Assembly (NCBI GenBank): GCA_946479075.1
Contig: CAMLDT010000016.1
Span: forward strand, 1 to 28,526
Direction: 5' to 3'
Source of the DNA: an uncultured Polaromonas sp.
GTDB lineage: Bacteria > Pseudomonadota > Gammaproteobacteria > Burkholderiales > Burkholderiaceae
DNA length: 28,526 nucleotides
In this document: positions 1-7,386 of the stretch, in pieces
How the letters are laid out: every line of letters starts with the position of its first letter
Position numbering within the stretch: position 1 is the stretch's first letter
Made by a program: the position numbers and the translations under genes
The notes under the pieces: model-generated
What the model saw: only the letters and a program-made list of their open reading frames with translations
Told to the model about the DNA's origin: nothing
Databases searched by the model: none

Positions 1-1110
1 CTGGGCATGCAGCATGGCGTTGACGTCGAAGTAATAGTTGTAGTCGCCCACCACCACATCGCTCCAGTGCAGCAGGTCCTGGCTCAGGTAGTAAGGGCAG
101 ATGTCGTGTGCCAGCGCCACCTCGCGCAAGGTGGTTTTGTCCAGCGGCCCAGGCCGTGCGGCAGCCACTTGCACCGCCGCCTCCCGCGCGGCCGGCAGGC
201 GGTCGTAAAAGCCTTTGGCCAGGGGACAGGACTCGCCGTGGCATGCCTTGTCCGGGTGTTCGCAGGCCTTGCTGCGGGCCACCAGCTCCAGCACGCGCAG
301 CGGCAGTGCGGGAGCGGCCGCCTGGATCCGTGCCAGCGCATCGAACGCCAGCTGCCGTCCCGGCGTTTTGGCCGCCAGGAAAAACACCTTGTCGAGCCGC
401 TGTGTCGGGCAGGCCTTGAGCAGCGGAAATACCGTGCCTATGGTTTTGCCGATGCCGGTGGGCGCCTGCGCCATCAGGCAGCGCCCGCTGCTGGCCGACT
501 TGTACACCGCCTCGGCGAGTTCGCGCTGGCCGGGGCGGAACGCCGCATGCGGGAATGCAAGCTGCGTCAGCGCCGTGTCGCGCGCAGTGCGGTGGGCCTG
601 CTCCTGCCGCGACCAGTCCAGAAAACGCCCGCACTGCTCTTCAAAAAAGGCCCGCAGGTCCCCGGCACTGTGCGACTCGACCAGCAGGGTCTCGTCCTGC
701 GTGGCCACGTTGAAATACACCAGTGCCAGCTTGAGGTCCGGCAGGCCGTCCCGGCAGCACAGCAGGTGGCCATAGACCTTGAGCTGGGCCCAGTGCAGCG
801 TGCGGTGGTTGTCGCGCATGGCTTCCAGGCTGCCGCGGTAGGTCTTGACCTCTTCCAGCTGGCCGGCCTCGGCGTCGTAACCGTCGGCGCGGCCACGCAC
901 GTGAAGATTTTTGTAGTCCAGGGCCAGGCTGATTTCGGTCTGGTAGTGCGGCGGTCGCCGCATCGCCACCATGCGATGACCGGCCATGCCTTCCTGCGCG
1001 GACGGCGAGGGCGTGAAACGTAAATCCAGGTCGCCGCGTTTGGCGGTGAAGTCGCACAAGGCACGCACGGCCACGACGTAGGGCGTGTCGGTGTCGGGCG
1101 TTGCGGTCAT
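1..1110 (-). CDS. DinG/Rad3-type iron-sulfur DNA helicase with N-terminal PD-(D/E)XK nuclease domain (C-terminus outside window)
   Basis: An open frame of 370 codons starts at the ATG at 1110 and runs off the left edge without a stop. Residues about 60-115 look like a RecB-type PD-(D/E)XK nuclease: Asp76 in RADG, then Glu87-Val-Lys89, then a Gln109-x-x-x-Tyr113-like motif. A Walker A loop, APTGIGKT, follows at about residue 216. Four cysteines arranged as in XPD/DinG helicases follow: three between about 282 and 294 and one in a CPYY context near 338. The end of the visible part, around VVVGDYNYYFD, fits the segment before or at helicase motif II. Family knowledge makes it a 5'-3' superfamily 2 helicase acting in DNA repair; the nuclease fusion suggests resection or flap processing. 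It is divergent from the Bug gene at 1268. A TACAAT -10-like element lies at 1135-1140 on the minus strand, without a clear -35. The helicase assignment is firm and the nuclease assignment is probable. Confidence 0.85.
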   Translation of the reverse strand, partial: MTATPDTDTPYVVAVRALCDFTAKRGDLDLRFTPSPSAQEGMAGHRMVAMRRPPHYQTEISLALDYKNLHVRGRADGYDAEAGQLEEVKTYRGSLEAMRDNHRTLHWAQLKVYGHLLCCRDGLPDLKLALVYFNVATQDETLLVESHSAGDLRAFFEEQCGRFLDWSRQEQAHRTARDTALTQLAFPHAAFRPGQRELAEAVYKSASSGRCLMAQAPTGIGKTIGTVFPLLKACPTQRLDKVFFLAAKTPGRQLAFDALARIQAAAPALPLRVLELVARSKACEHPDKACHGESCPLAKGFYDRLPAAREAAVQVAAARPGPLDKTTLREVALAHDICPYYLSQDLLHWSDVVVGDYNYYFDVNAMLHAQ

Positions 1111-1267
1111 GGCAGGGCTGTATGAATAGCCAGTATTGTAGCCAGCCGCCCTGCTGGCGACGCTCTCGCGGTCAAGCCGCGCTGCTGCCCCCGCCTGACG
1201 CACCTTGAAAGCCGGCTGAAAGCTGGCGCCGGGCAACATGCGCACACATCAATTTTTGGGAGACCTC

Positions 1268-2260
1268 ATGAACACGTCCGCCTGGACCCGTCGACAAATT
1301 CTGAAAGCGTCTGCCGCGCTGGGCGCCGGCAGCGCCCTGACGCCTGGCGCGTTCGCCCAGGCCTCCTGGCCAAGCAAACCCATCCGCTTCGTCGTTCCCT
1401 TCGCAGCGGGTGGCAGCTCGGACATTGTGGCGCGTTCGACGGCAGCAGAGATGACGCGCCTGCTGGGCCAAAGCGTGTTTGTCGAAAACAAGCCAGGCGC
1501 TGCGGGCAACATCGCCATGGCGGAAGTGGCCCGCGCCGAGGACCAGCACACCTTGATCCTGGGCCACATTGGCACACTCGCCGTGAACCCCTACATTTTC
1601 AGCAAACTGCCTTACGACCCGATCAAGGATTTCCAAGCAGTCACCTTGCTGGCGAAAGTCCCAAGCCTCTACGTGGTGCACCCCAGCGTCCCCGCCAAAA
1701 ACCTCAAGGAATTTGTGGCTCTGGCTCGCAGCCAGCCCGGAAAACTCAGCTATGGCTCGGCAGGCAACGGAAGCGCTGGCCACCTGGCTTTTGAATACCT
1801 CAAAGCCAAGGCGGACCTGTTTGTGTTGCATGTGCCCTATCGCGGCACCGGCCCCCAGCTGACCGACCTGCTGGCCGGCCGGCTTGATGCTGCCGCTGTC
1901 GGCGCCTCTGCCATCCTTGCGCATATCAAGGCCGGCAAGCTTCGCTGCATTGCGACCGGCTCGGCCCAGCGCTTGCCGCAGTTGCCGGATGTTGCGACCG
2001 TCGCAGAGCAGGGATTTCCTGGTTTTGAGATGACGCAGTGGTACGGCTTGCAGGCGCCCGCCAACCTGACAGCGGCGAATATGACTCGCCTTGCGACGGA
2101 AGCCGCCAAGGCGGTGAGGTCGCCAGGCTCCGTGGAGCGTCTGCACGCCGATGCCGCGGAGCCGGTGGGCAACTCGCCTGCCGAATACGCCCAATTTATC
2201 GCTGCAGAACAAAAGCGCTGGAAACCCGTCATTGAGCGCGCCAAAATCCAGCCTGCATGA
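1268..2260 (+). CDS. Bug-family tripartite tricarboxylate transporter substrate-binding protein
   Basis: This is a 330-residue periplasmic receptor of the Bug/TctC family. I chose the ATG at 1268 because GGGAG sits about 5 bases upstream and the N-terminus then reads as an export signal; an in-frame ATG at 1238 lacks a good ribosome site. The signal carries twin arginines (TRRQILKAS) before a short alanine-rich core, so Tat export is possible. Mature-protein hallmarks follow: WPSKPIRFVVPFAAGG near residues 34-49, the NKPGAAG loop near 79, and LSYGSAGNGSAGHL, which lines the ligand pocket in this family. The response regulator starts 44 bases downstream, so the gene may belong to the sensor operon. 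No permease genes adjoin it, which is common for Bug proteins. The ligand is unknown, probably a small carboxylate. Confidence 0.9.
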   Translation: MNTSAWTRRQILKASAALGAGSALTPGAFAQASWPSKPIRFVVPFAAGGSSDIVARSTAAEMTRLLGQSVFVENKPGAAGNIAMAEVARAEDQHTLILGHIGTLAVNPYIFSKLPYDPIKDFQAVTLLAKVPSLYVVHPSVPAKNLKEFVALARSQPGKLSYGSAGNGSAGHLAFEYLKAKADLFVLHVPYRGTGPQLTDLLAGRLDAAAVGASAILAHIKAGKLRCIATGSAQRLPQLPDVATVAEQGFPGFEMTQWYGLQAPANLTAANMTRLATEAAKAVRSPGSVERLHADAAEPVGNSPAEYAQFIAAEQKRWKPVIERAKIQPA

Positions 2261-2304
2261 CCGACCGGATGGCGCAGTGGCCCGGGCTTGGGTAGCATCG
2301 CCCC

Positions 2305-2970
2305 ATGCGTGCACTGCTGGCTGAAGACGAACACACCTTGGGGACCTGGCTCAGCAAGGCACTGGAGGGCATAGGCATTCAGGTTGAGTGGGTCAACAAT
2401 GGCAAGCTGGCCGACATTGCGCTGCGTGATCATGACCATGATGTTCTGATCCTCGATCTGGGTATGCCGGGTCTGGACGGACTGGAGGTTTTAAGGCGCC
2501 TGCGAGAGCGGGACCAGCGGCTCCCCACCCTGATCCTGACCGCTCGCGACTCATTGGCGGAAAGAGTCAAGGCGCTTAACGCGGGGGCTGACGACTTTTT
2601 AGCCAAACCCTTTGCATTGGCCGAGCTGGAGGCGCGGCTTCATGCACTGGTGAGACGCGCCCGAGGCAGCGAACACCCCCGCCTGTGTTGCGGCTCCCTC
2701 ACCTTTGACGTGACCAGGAAACAGTTTCTGCTGCATGGAGAGGTACTCGGTTTTTCGCCGCGCGAGCATGCGGTCTTGCGCGTGCTTATCCAGCACAGCG
2801 GCGAGCCAATGTCCAAGCAGCAAATCCTTGATCGGGTTTTTCCGGATGATGAGGATGTGCATCCCGAGGCGGTGGAAGTGTTCGTTCATCGCTTGCGCAA
2901 GCGCCTGGAGAACAAGGGTGTGCGCATCGTCACCATGCGAGGGCTGGGCTATGCGCTGGAAGAGGGCTGA
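2305..2970 (+). CDS. tctD: OmpR/PhoB-family response regulator, TctD-like
   Basis: The 221-residue protein has an N-terminal receiver domain and a C-terminal winged helix. Receiver landmarks are acidic residues at 7-9, phosphoacceptor Asp51 in ILDLGMPGLDG, Thr79 and Lys101 in LAKPF. The output domain from about 125 onward contains SPREHAVLRVL and the recognition segment VEVFVHRLRKRLENKGVRI, as in OmpR-type regulators. The partner kinase gene overlaps its 3' end by 20 bases and a TctC receptor gene follows, which matches the TctD-TctE tricarboxylate-sensing arrangement. The upstream region has no strong Shine-Dalgarno sequence. The family is certain. The name tctD rests on context and general similarity. 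Confidence 0.9.
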   Translation: MRALLAEDEHTLGTWLSKALEGIGIQVEWVNNGKLADIALRDHDHDVLILDLGMPGLDGLEVLRRLRERDQRLPTLILTARDSLAERVKALNAGADDFLAKPFALAELEARLHALVRRARGSEHPRLCCGSLTFDVTRKQFLLHGEVLGFSPREHAVLRVLIQHSGEPMSKQQILDRVFPDDEDVHPEAVEVFVHRLRKRLENKGVRIVTMRGLGYALEEG

Positions 2971-4354
2971 ACGCCTGAACCTGAGCCTCAGGCTGCGCCT
3001 CTTCCTGTCGCTGCTGCCCGTGCTGGCCATCGTCACCAGCGCAGAGTTATGGATGACCCATCACGATGCGCTGGACGCGGCCAATGCCGCCTATGATCGC
3101 TCCCTGCTTGGAGCAGCCAAGTCCATCGCCGCCAACATCTCTACCGCCTCTGGTGGATTGTCGGTGGAGCTTCCCTACCGGATGTTCGAGTTTTTTGAAC
3201 TGACAGCAAGTGACCAGGTCCAGTTCCGGATCGCCAGTTCTGACGGCCTGGTTGAAATTGGCAGTGCCGACCTTCCCCCGGCACCCACGGCCCTCAAAGT
3301 CGATGCGCCCGTTTTTTACGATGCCACTTATTTCGGCGAGGCTGTTCGGGTCGTGGCCTACCTGTCCGAGCTGGAGCACCCGCTGGCGCACAGTCCGGCG
3401 CGCGACGTTCTGGTTCAGGTCGCCGAGGGGGTGCAATCCCGCCATGAATTTACCCGCAGGTTTGTGGCTCGCGCGGCCGTGCGTGATGGACTCATCTTTG
3501 CGCTCAATCTGCTCTGCGCGGCCCTCGTGGTGGCCATCGCCGTCCGGCCCCTGGCGCGGCTGGCATCACAGGTGCGGTCACGCAGGCCCGACGACCTGAC
3601 ACCTCTTGACGCGGCAGGGCTGCCCGCCGAGGTTGACCCACTGGTGCAAGCGGTCAACCAGCAGATGCAGCGCACGAACGACTTGTCCCTGCAGCAACGG
3701 GAGTTCGTGGACGACGCATCCCATCAGCTGCGGACCCATCTGACGACACTGCAGTTGCAGGCAGACTACGCGATAGGCGAAGACGATCCAGCCCTTGTCA
3801 GGCAGGCGCTGTTGGCCCTGCGACTGGAAATTTTCCGCGCCACGCATACGACCAACCAGTTGCTGACGCTGGCCCGCAGTGACACGGTGACCCTGAACCT
3901 GCAGGACTTCGAGCTTGCGGCGCTGGTGCGGGATGTCGCGCTAAACCGCATGCCACAGGCACGTGCCAAAGATATCGATCTCGGTGTGCAGCATGGCATG
4001 CCCACAGCTATGGCGGCAGGTGATCAGGGCCTGCTTCGCGAGGCTTTGCTCAACCTCGTGACGAATGCGGTTTCATTCACCCCGGAGGGCGGCGAGATAA
4101 CGATTGCCTCCGCCGCAGATGCCCTCGGCTGGAGCCTGAGCGTCACGGACAGCGGGCCCGGGATATCCGACCTGGAGAAGAACCTGCTCGGGCGACGGTT
4201 TATCAGGGCGCAGACACACGGGAATGGATCGGGGCTGGGCCTGGCTATTGCCCGGGCCATTGCCGAAAGACATGGCGGCGTGCTGAAACTGGATCACCGC
4301 ACTGATGGTCAAGGGCTGCGGGCCGGCATCTGGTGGCCCAGACCAAGACAATGA
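2951..4354 (+). CDS. tctE: Sensor histidine kinase, TctE-like
   Basis: I place the start at the ATG at 2951, inside the end of the response regulator gene, giving 467 residues. The frame stays open further upstream, but that part is out-of-frame regulator sequence. Membrane segment 1 is about residues 14-32 and segment 2 about 180-198; between them lies a periplasmic sensor region of roughly 145 residues like the 2CSK_N domain of TctE. The phosphoacceptor is His258 in DDASHQLRTHL. The N box has Asn372 in LVTNAVSFTP, the G1 box is DSGPG from 400, and a GLGLAIA box follows near 428. The position after RT in the H box is His263, where most kinases have proline. A TctC-type receptor gene starts 7 bases after the stop. 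It probably senses citrate-like acids and phosphorylates the adjacent regulator. Confidence 0.88.
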   Translation: MRWKRAERLNLSLRLRLFLSLLPVLAIVTSAELWMTHHDALDAANAAYDRSLLGAAKSIAANISTASGGLSVELPYRMFEFFELTASDQVQFRIASSDGLVEIGSADLPPAPTALKVDAPVFYDATYFGEAVRVVAYLSELEHPLAHSPARDVLVQVAEGVQSRHEFTRRFVARAAVRDGLIFALNLLCAALVVAIAVRPLARLASQVRSRRPDDLTPLDAAGLPAEVDPLVQAVNQQMQRTNDLSLQQREFVDDASHQLRTHLTTLQLQADYAIGEDDPALVRQALLALRLEIFRATHTTNQLLTLARSDTVTLNLQDFELAALVRDVALNRMPQARAKDIDLGVQHGMPTAMAAGDQGLLREALLNLVTNAVSFTPEGGEITIASAADALGWSLSVTDSGPGISDLEKNLLGRRFIRAQTHGNGSGLGLAIARAIAERHGGVLKLDHRTDGQGLRAGIWWPRPRQ

Positions 4355-4361
4355 GGCGCCC

Positions 4362-5366
4362 ATGAGTCCCCCCAATAAACATACACGCGCCTGCTGGAAA
4401 CTTCTGGTGTGCATGTTCCTGACATGGCCGCTGGGGCTGGTCGCCAGTGTCCGTGATGCCCCCGAGTGCCTCGTTCCGGCCAAAGCGCATGGCGGATTTG
4501 ACCTCACCTGCAAACTCGCCGGTGCGTTGCTTGACGCAAGCCGTCAGGCAGGTCAACCCTTGCGCATCAGCTATCTCCCGGGTGGGATAGGCGCGGTCGC
4601 CTACGACAGGATGGTCACAAATCGATTGAGCAACCCCGGCACGCTGGTGGCATTTTCAAGCGGTTCATTGCTCAACCTCGCACAGGGCAAGTTCGGGCCG
4701 CACAGCACATCGGACGTACGCTGGGTCGCCGCACTCGGTGCCGATTACGGCGCCATCGCCGTCAGATCGGACTCGCCCATGAAGTCGCTCGGTGATCTCG
4801 TGGTGCAGCTTCAGCAAGACGGCTCAAAAGTCGTGTTTGGCGCAGGCGGGACGGTCGGCAGCCAGGACTGGGTCAAGGCGGCGCTCATCGTCAAAAAGTC
4901 AGGCCACGATCACAAATCAATGCGTTTTGTATCGTTTGAGGGCGGCGGGGAGGCGCTGAGCGCATTGCAGGGAAAACACGTCAGCGTCTTTTGCGGCGAT
5001 ATTGCGGAAGCGATGCAAGCCATCCGTGCGGGTGCGCCCATTCGCATCCTGGCTGTTCTTTCAGACAAACGCCTGTCGGGTGCCGCCTCCACAATACCCA
5101 CGGCCCGCGAGCAAGGGCTCGATGTGGTGTGGCAGACCGTCAGGGGACTTTATGTCGGGAAACACGTGAGTGATCACGACTATCAGGCCTGGGTCCACAC
5201 TTTTCAATCGGCAATGGCGACACCTTCATTCAATTCAGTTCGCGGCCGGTACGGGCTGTATCCCTTTGCGCTGGCTGGCGCCGAGCTGGATGACTTTGTT
5301 CAAAAAAGTGTTGCTCGGTACAAGGCGCTGGCTCAGGAGTTGGGATTGGGCGCCAGGCACCCGTGA
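4362..5366 (+). CDS. tctC: TctC-type tricarboxylate-binding periplasmic receptor
   Basis: The protein has 334 residues, starting at the ATG at 4362 with GAGG just upstream and overlapping the kinase stop codon. A signal peptide of about 28 residues precedes the mature part. From memory the sequence tracks Salmonella TctC closely: ECLVPAKAHGGFDLTC near the mature start, YLPGGIGAVAYD, FSSGSLLNLAQGKFG, GAGGTVGSQDW and IPTAREQGLDVVW. In that family these segments form the tricarboxylate site. It is much closer to TctC than either of the other two Bug proteins in this window. It sits at the end of the tctD-tctE block with no tctB or tctA following, so it may act as an accessory ligand sensor for TctE or serve a permease encoded elsewhere. 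It converges with the channel gene that ends at 5393. Confidence 0.9.
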   Translation: MSPPNKHTRACWKLLVCMFLTWPLGLVASVRDAPECLVPAKAHGGFDLTCKLAGALLDASRQAGQPLRISYLPGGIGAVAYDRMVTNRLSNPGTLVAFSSGSLLNLAQGKFGPHSTSDVRWVAALGADYGAIAVRSDSPMKSLGDLVVQLQQDGSKVVFGAGGTVGSQDWVKAALIVKKSGHDHKSMRFVSFEGGGEALSALQGKHVSVFCGDIAEAMQAIRAGAPIRILAVLSDKRLSGAASTIPTAREQGLDVVWQTVRGLYVGKHVSDHDYQAWVHTFQSAMATPSFNSVRGRYGLYPFALAGAELDDFVQKSVARYKALAQELGLGARHP

Positions 5367-5392
5367 CGGGCCCATGGCGCCGTTGTCGAAGG

Positions 5393-5815
5393 CTACCTGG
5401 AATCCCAGAACTTCTGCATTTCGACAAACAAAAAAGACGCGGTCCAGGTGATCAGCACCAGCCCGGTCAGGGCCTCGATGCCGGTCAGAAAGCGAAGGTC
5501 TCCTTCTGGCTGGATGTCGCCGAACCCCAAAGTCGTGAAGGTGCTGAAGGAAAAATACACGCAGTCCATCAGGCTGCCGTCAAAGTGGCCTGTCAGCCTG
5601 CCCCATCCCCTGGCATGGTGCATCAGGTAATACACGCCGGCAAACAGCCAGACCTCGACCGCGTGGGCAACCAGCGCCCCGCCCACGCCCACCAGCACGC
5701 GGGGCCGGTGCCGCATCTTCACGTGGCGCATCAGCAGGCCCAGCCGGAATAAAAATTCGTAATGAATCACCACCGCAGCCAGAACCACAGCAATGTTGGC
5801 GAGCACCACCAGCAT
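5393..5815 (-). CDS. Small potassium-channel-like pore protein, translationally coupled to cobQ
   Basis: The 140-residue membrane protein has hydrophobic segments at about 1-20, 42-64 and 110-133. A pore loop between the last two ends in the selectivity-filter-like motif TTLGFGD (residues 94-100), a variant of the TVGYGD filter of K+ channels (ion channel family 2). Its ATG shares one base with the TGA of cobQ (TGATG), so translation is probably coupled and the gene is the last member of the cobalamin operon. No regulatory RCK or cyclic-nucleotide domain is fused. No role in B12 metabolism is known for such channels; the link is positional. It converges with tctC, leaving 26 bases between them. 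Confidence 0.85.
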   Translation of the reverse strand: MLVVLANIAVVLAAVVIHYEFLFRLGLLMRHVKMRHRPRVLVGVGGALVAHAVEVWLFAGVYYLMHHARGWGRLTGHFDGSLMDCVYFSFSTFTTLGFGDIQPEGDLRFLTGIEALTGLVLITWTASFLFVEMQKFWDSR

Positions 5816-7386
5816 CAGGTCGGCCCGCTTTGTTCGACGAGTCGGTCCAGCACGCCGGGCTCGAAGTGGCGGCCAATGTATGTGGCCAGGCCGTCGAACA
5901 CCGTGTCCAGCGTCGGCGTGCTGGCACCGAACAGCGCCTGCAGCACCGCCGCATCTTCAAACAGGCCGTGCAGATAAACGCCGAGCACATGGCCGCCGGC
6001 GTTTTGCCAGGCCAGCCCCTCCGGCATGACGGGCCGGGCCACGTCACCGGCGGCAGCCATGGCGCTGTGCGCAGCAGTCTGGCCATGGTGGATTTCATAA
6101 CCCTGCACCGCCACCCCCGACAGTGCCGCCCAGGGGCCATGCAGCTGCAAAAAAATCGCCTGGCGGTGCCGGACGGTCTTGCTTTCCTCGAAAACCGTCA
6201 CCACCGGCAGCAGGCCCAGGCCGGGCCCGTTGCCGTCGATGCCGTGCGGGTCAATCAGAGCCTCGCCCAGCATTTGCAAACCGCCGCAAATGCCCAGCAC
6301 CCTGCCGCCGCGGCCGGCGTGCGCGGCAATCGCCTGGTCCAGCCCCTGCGCACGCAGCCAGTCCAGGTCGCTGCTGGTGGCCTTGGAGCCGGGCAGGATG
6401 ATCCAGTCCTCAGGCGCCAGGCCGGCAAGTTGTGACGGGCTGCGCACCCAGTGCAAGGACACACCGGGCACGTTCTTGAGCGGCTGGAACTCGTCGAGGT
6501 TGCTGATGCGCGGGTAGGCAATCACCGCGATGGTTCGCGTCACGCTGCCGGTGGCCCGGCTCCGGTCATCAAACACACCGTCTTCTTCCGGCAGGCCGTG
6601 CTGCCACCACATCGGCAAGGTGGCGACGGTCGGCACGCCGGTCAGCCCCTGCAGCATCTGCGGCCCCGGCGCCAAGAGGCTCGCGTCGCCACGAAACTTG
6701 TTGAGCACAAAACCCTTGATGAGCCGCCGCTCAGCCTCGTCCAGCATCATCCAGGTGCCGTAGAGATGGGCGAAAGCCCCCCCCCGATCAATATCGGTCA
6801 CCAGCAGGCAGGCCGCCTGGGCATGGGTGGCCACCCGCATGTTCACGATATCGCTGTCTTTCAGGTTGATCTCGGCCGGCGAGCCCGCGCCTTCGATGAC
6901 CACCACGTCGTTGTCCGCCATCAGCTCATCGAGCGCCTGCGCGATCACCGGCCAGACCGAGGCACTGCGGCCGCGCCAGGCCATGCGCGAGAGTTCGGCG
7001 TTGACCTGGCCCATCAGCACAACCTGGCTCTGTGTGTCTTTCTCGGGTTTGAGCAGCAGCGGGTTCATGCGCACCTCGGGCGCGGCGCGCGCAGCCAGCG
7101 CCTGGAAGTATTGCGCACTGCCTATCTCGCCGCCCAAGCTGGTCACTGTGTGAGCCTGCCGCGACTCGCTACCTCTTTCATCAGCCAGAGAGGCAAATTT
7201 TCCTGGGGGTGGCACGGCGGAAAATTCGCGTCCTGCTACCACCCTGGCGTTGTTGCTCATGTTCTGCGCCTTGAAGGGCGCGACCTTCAGGCCCTGGTTG
7301 GCGTAATAACGGCACAGCGCGGTGGTCAGCCAGCTTTTGCCCGCACCGCTGGTGGTGCCCAGCACCATGACGGCTTTGGCCCTCAT
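5815..7386 (-). CDS. cobQ: Cobyric acid synthase (adenosylcobyrinate a,c-diamide amidohydrolase)
   Basis: The 523-residue cytoplasmic enzyme performs the four glutamine- and ATP-dependent amidations that make adenosylcobyric acid. The N-terminal P-loop-type domain has GTTSGAGKSWL at residues 10-20, FKAQNMSNNARVV at 38-50, MNPLLLKP, VIEGAGSPAEINL and a LVTDIDRGG segment. The C-terminal glutamine amidotransferase domain has its nucleophile Cys367 in GICGGLQML and a late YLHGLFED histidine. Residues 53-85 are an in-frame block not expected in the family: NNARVVAG should run directly into GEIGSAQYFQA. The gene overlaps cobD upstream by 4 bases and the channel gene downstream by 1 base. The enzyme identity is certain; whether the insertion is tolerated is not known. 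Confidence 0.95.
   Translation of the reverse strand: MRAKAVMVLGTTSGAGKSWLTTALCRYYANQGLKVAPFKAQNMSNNARVVAGREFSAVPPPGKFASLADERGSESRQAHTVTSLGGEIGSAQYFQALAARAAPEVRMNPLLLKPEKDTQSQVVLMGQVNAELSRMAWRGRSASVWPVIAQALDELMADNDVVVIEGAGSPAEINLKDSDIVNMRVATHAQAACLLVTDIDRGGAFAHLYGTWMMLDEAERRLIKGFVLNKFRGDASLLAPGPQMLQGLTGVPTVATLPMWWQHGLPEEDGVFDDRSRATGSVTRTIAVIAYPRISNLDEFQPLKNVPGVSLHWVRSPSQLAGLAPEDWIILPGSKATSSDLDWLRAQGLDQAIAAHAGRGGRVLGICGGLQMLGEALIDPHGIDGNGPGLGLLPVVTVFEESKTVRHRQAIFLQLHGPWAALSGVAVQGYEIHHGQTAAHSAMAAAGDVARPVMPEGLAWQNAGGHVLGVYLHGLFEDAAVLQALFGASTPTLDTVFDGLATYIGRHFEPGVLDRLVEQSGPT
7132..7230. repeat. 99-bp in-frame palindromic insertion inside cobQ
   Basis: This block encodes CobQ residues 53-85, which interrupt an otherwise canonical junction between NNARVVAG and GEIGSAQ. 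It is exactly 33 codons. It contains an 11-bp inverted repeat with one mismatch (7193-7203 against 7219-7229, core AATTTTCC/GGAAAATT, 15-base loop). An abutting second hairpin has 5-bp arms CCTCT/AGAGG (7172-7176 against 7189-7193). Its codons include AGA, unlike the GC-rich surroundings. This looks like a small mobile palindromic element that inserted in frame. Boundaries are set by protein comparison from memory and could shift by a codon or two. Confidence 0.7.

Noticed and set aside
2735..2950. Upstream extension of the histidine kinase frame
   Set aside because: This part is the response regulator read out of frame; the kinase transmembrane start fits the ATG at 2951.
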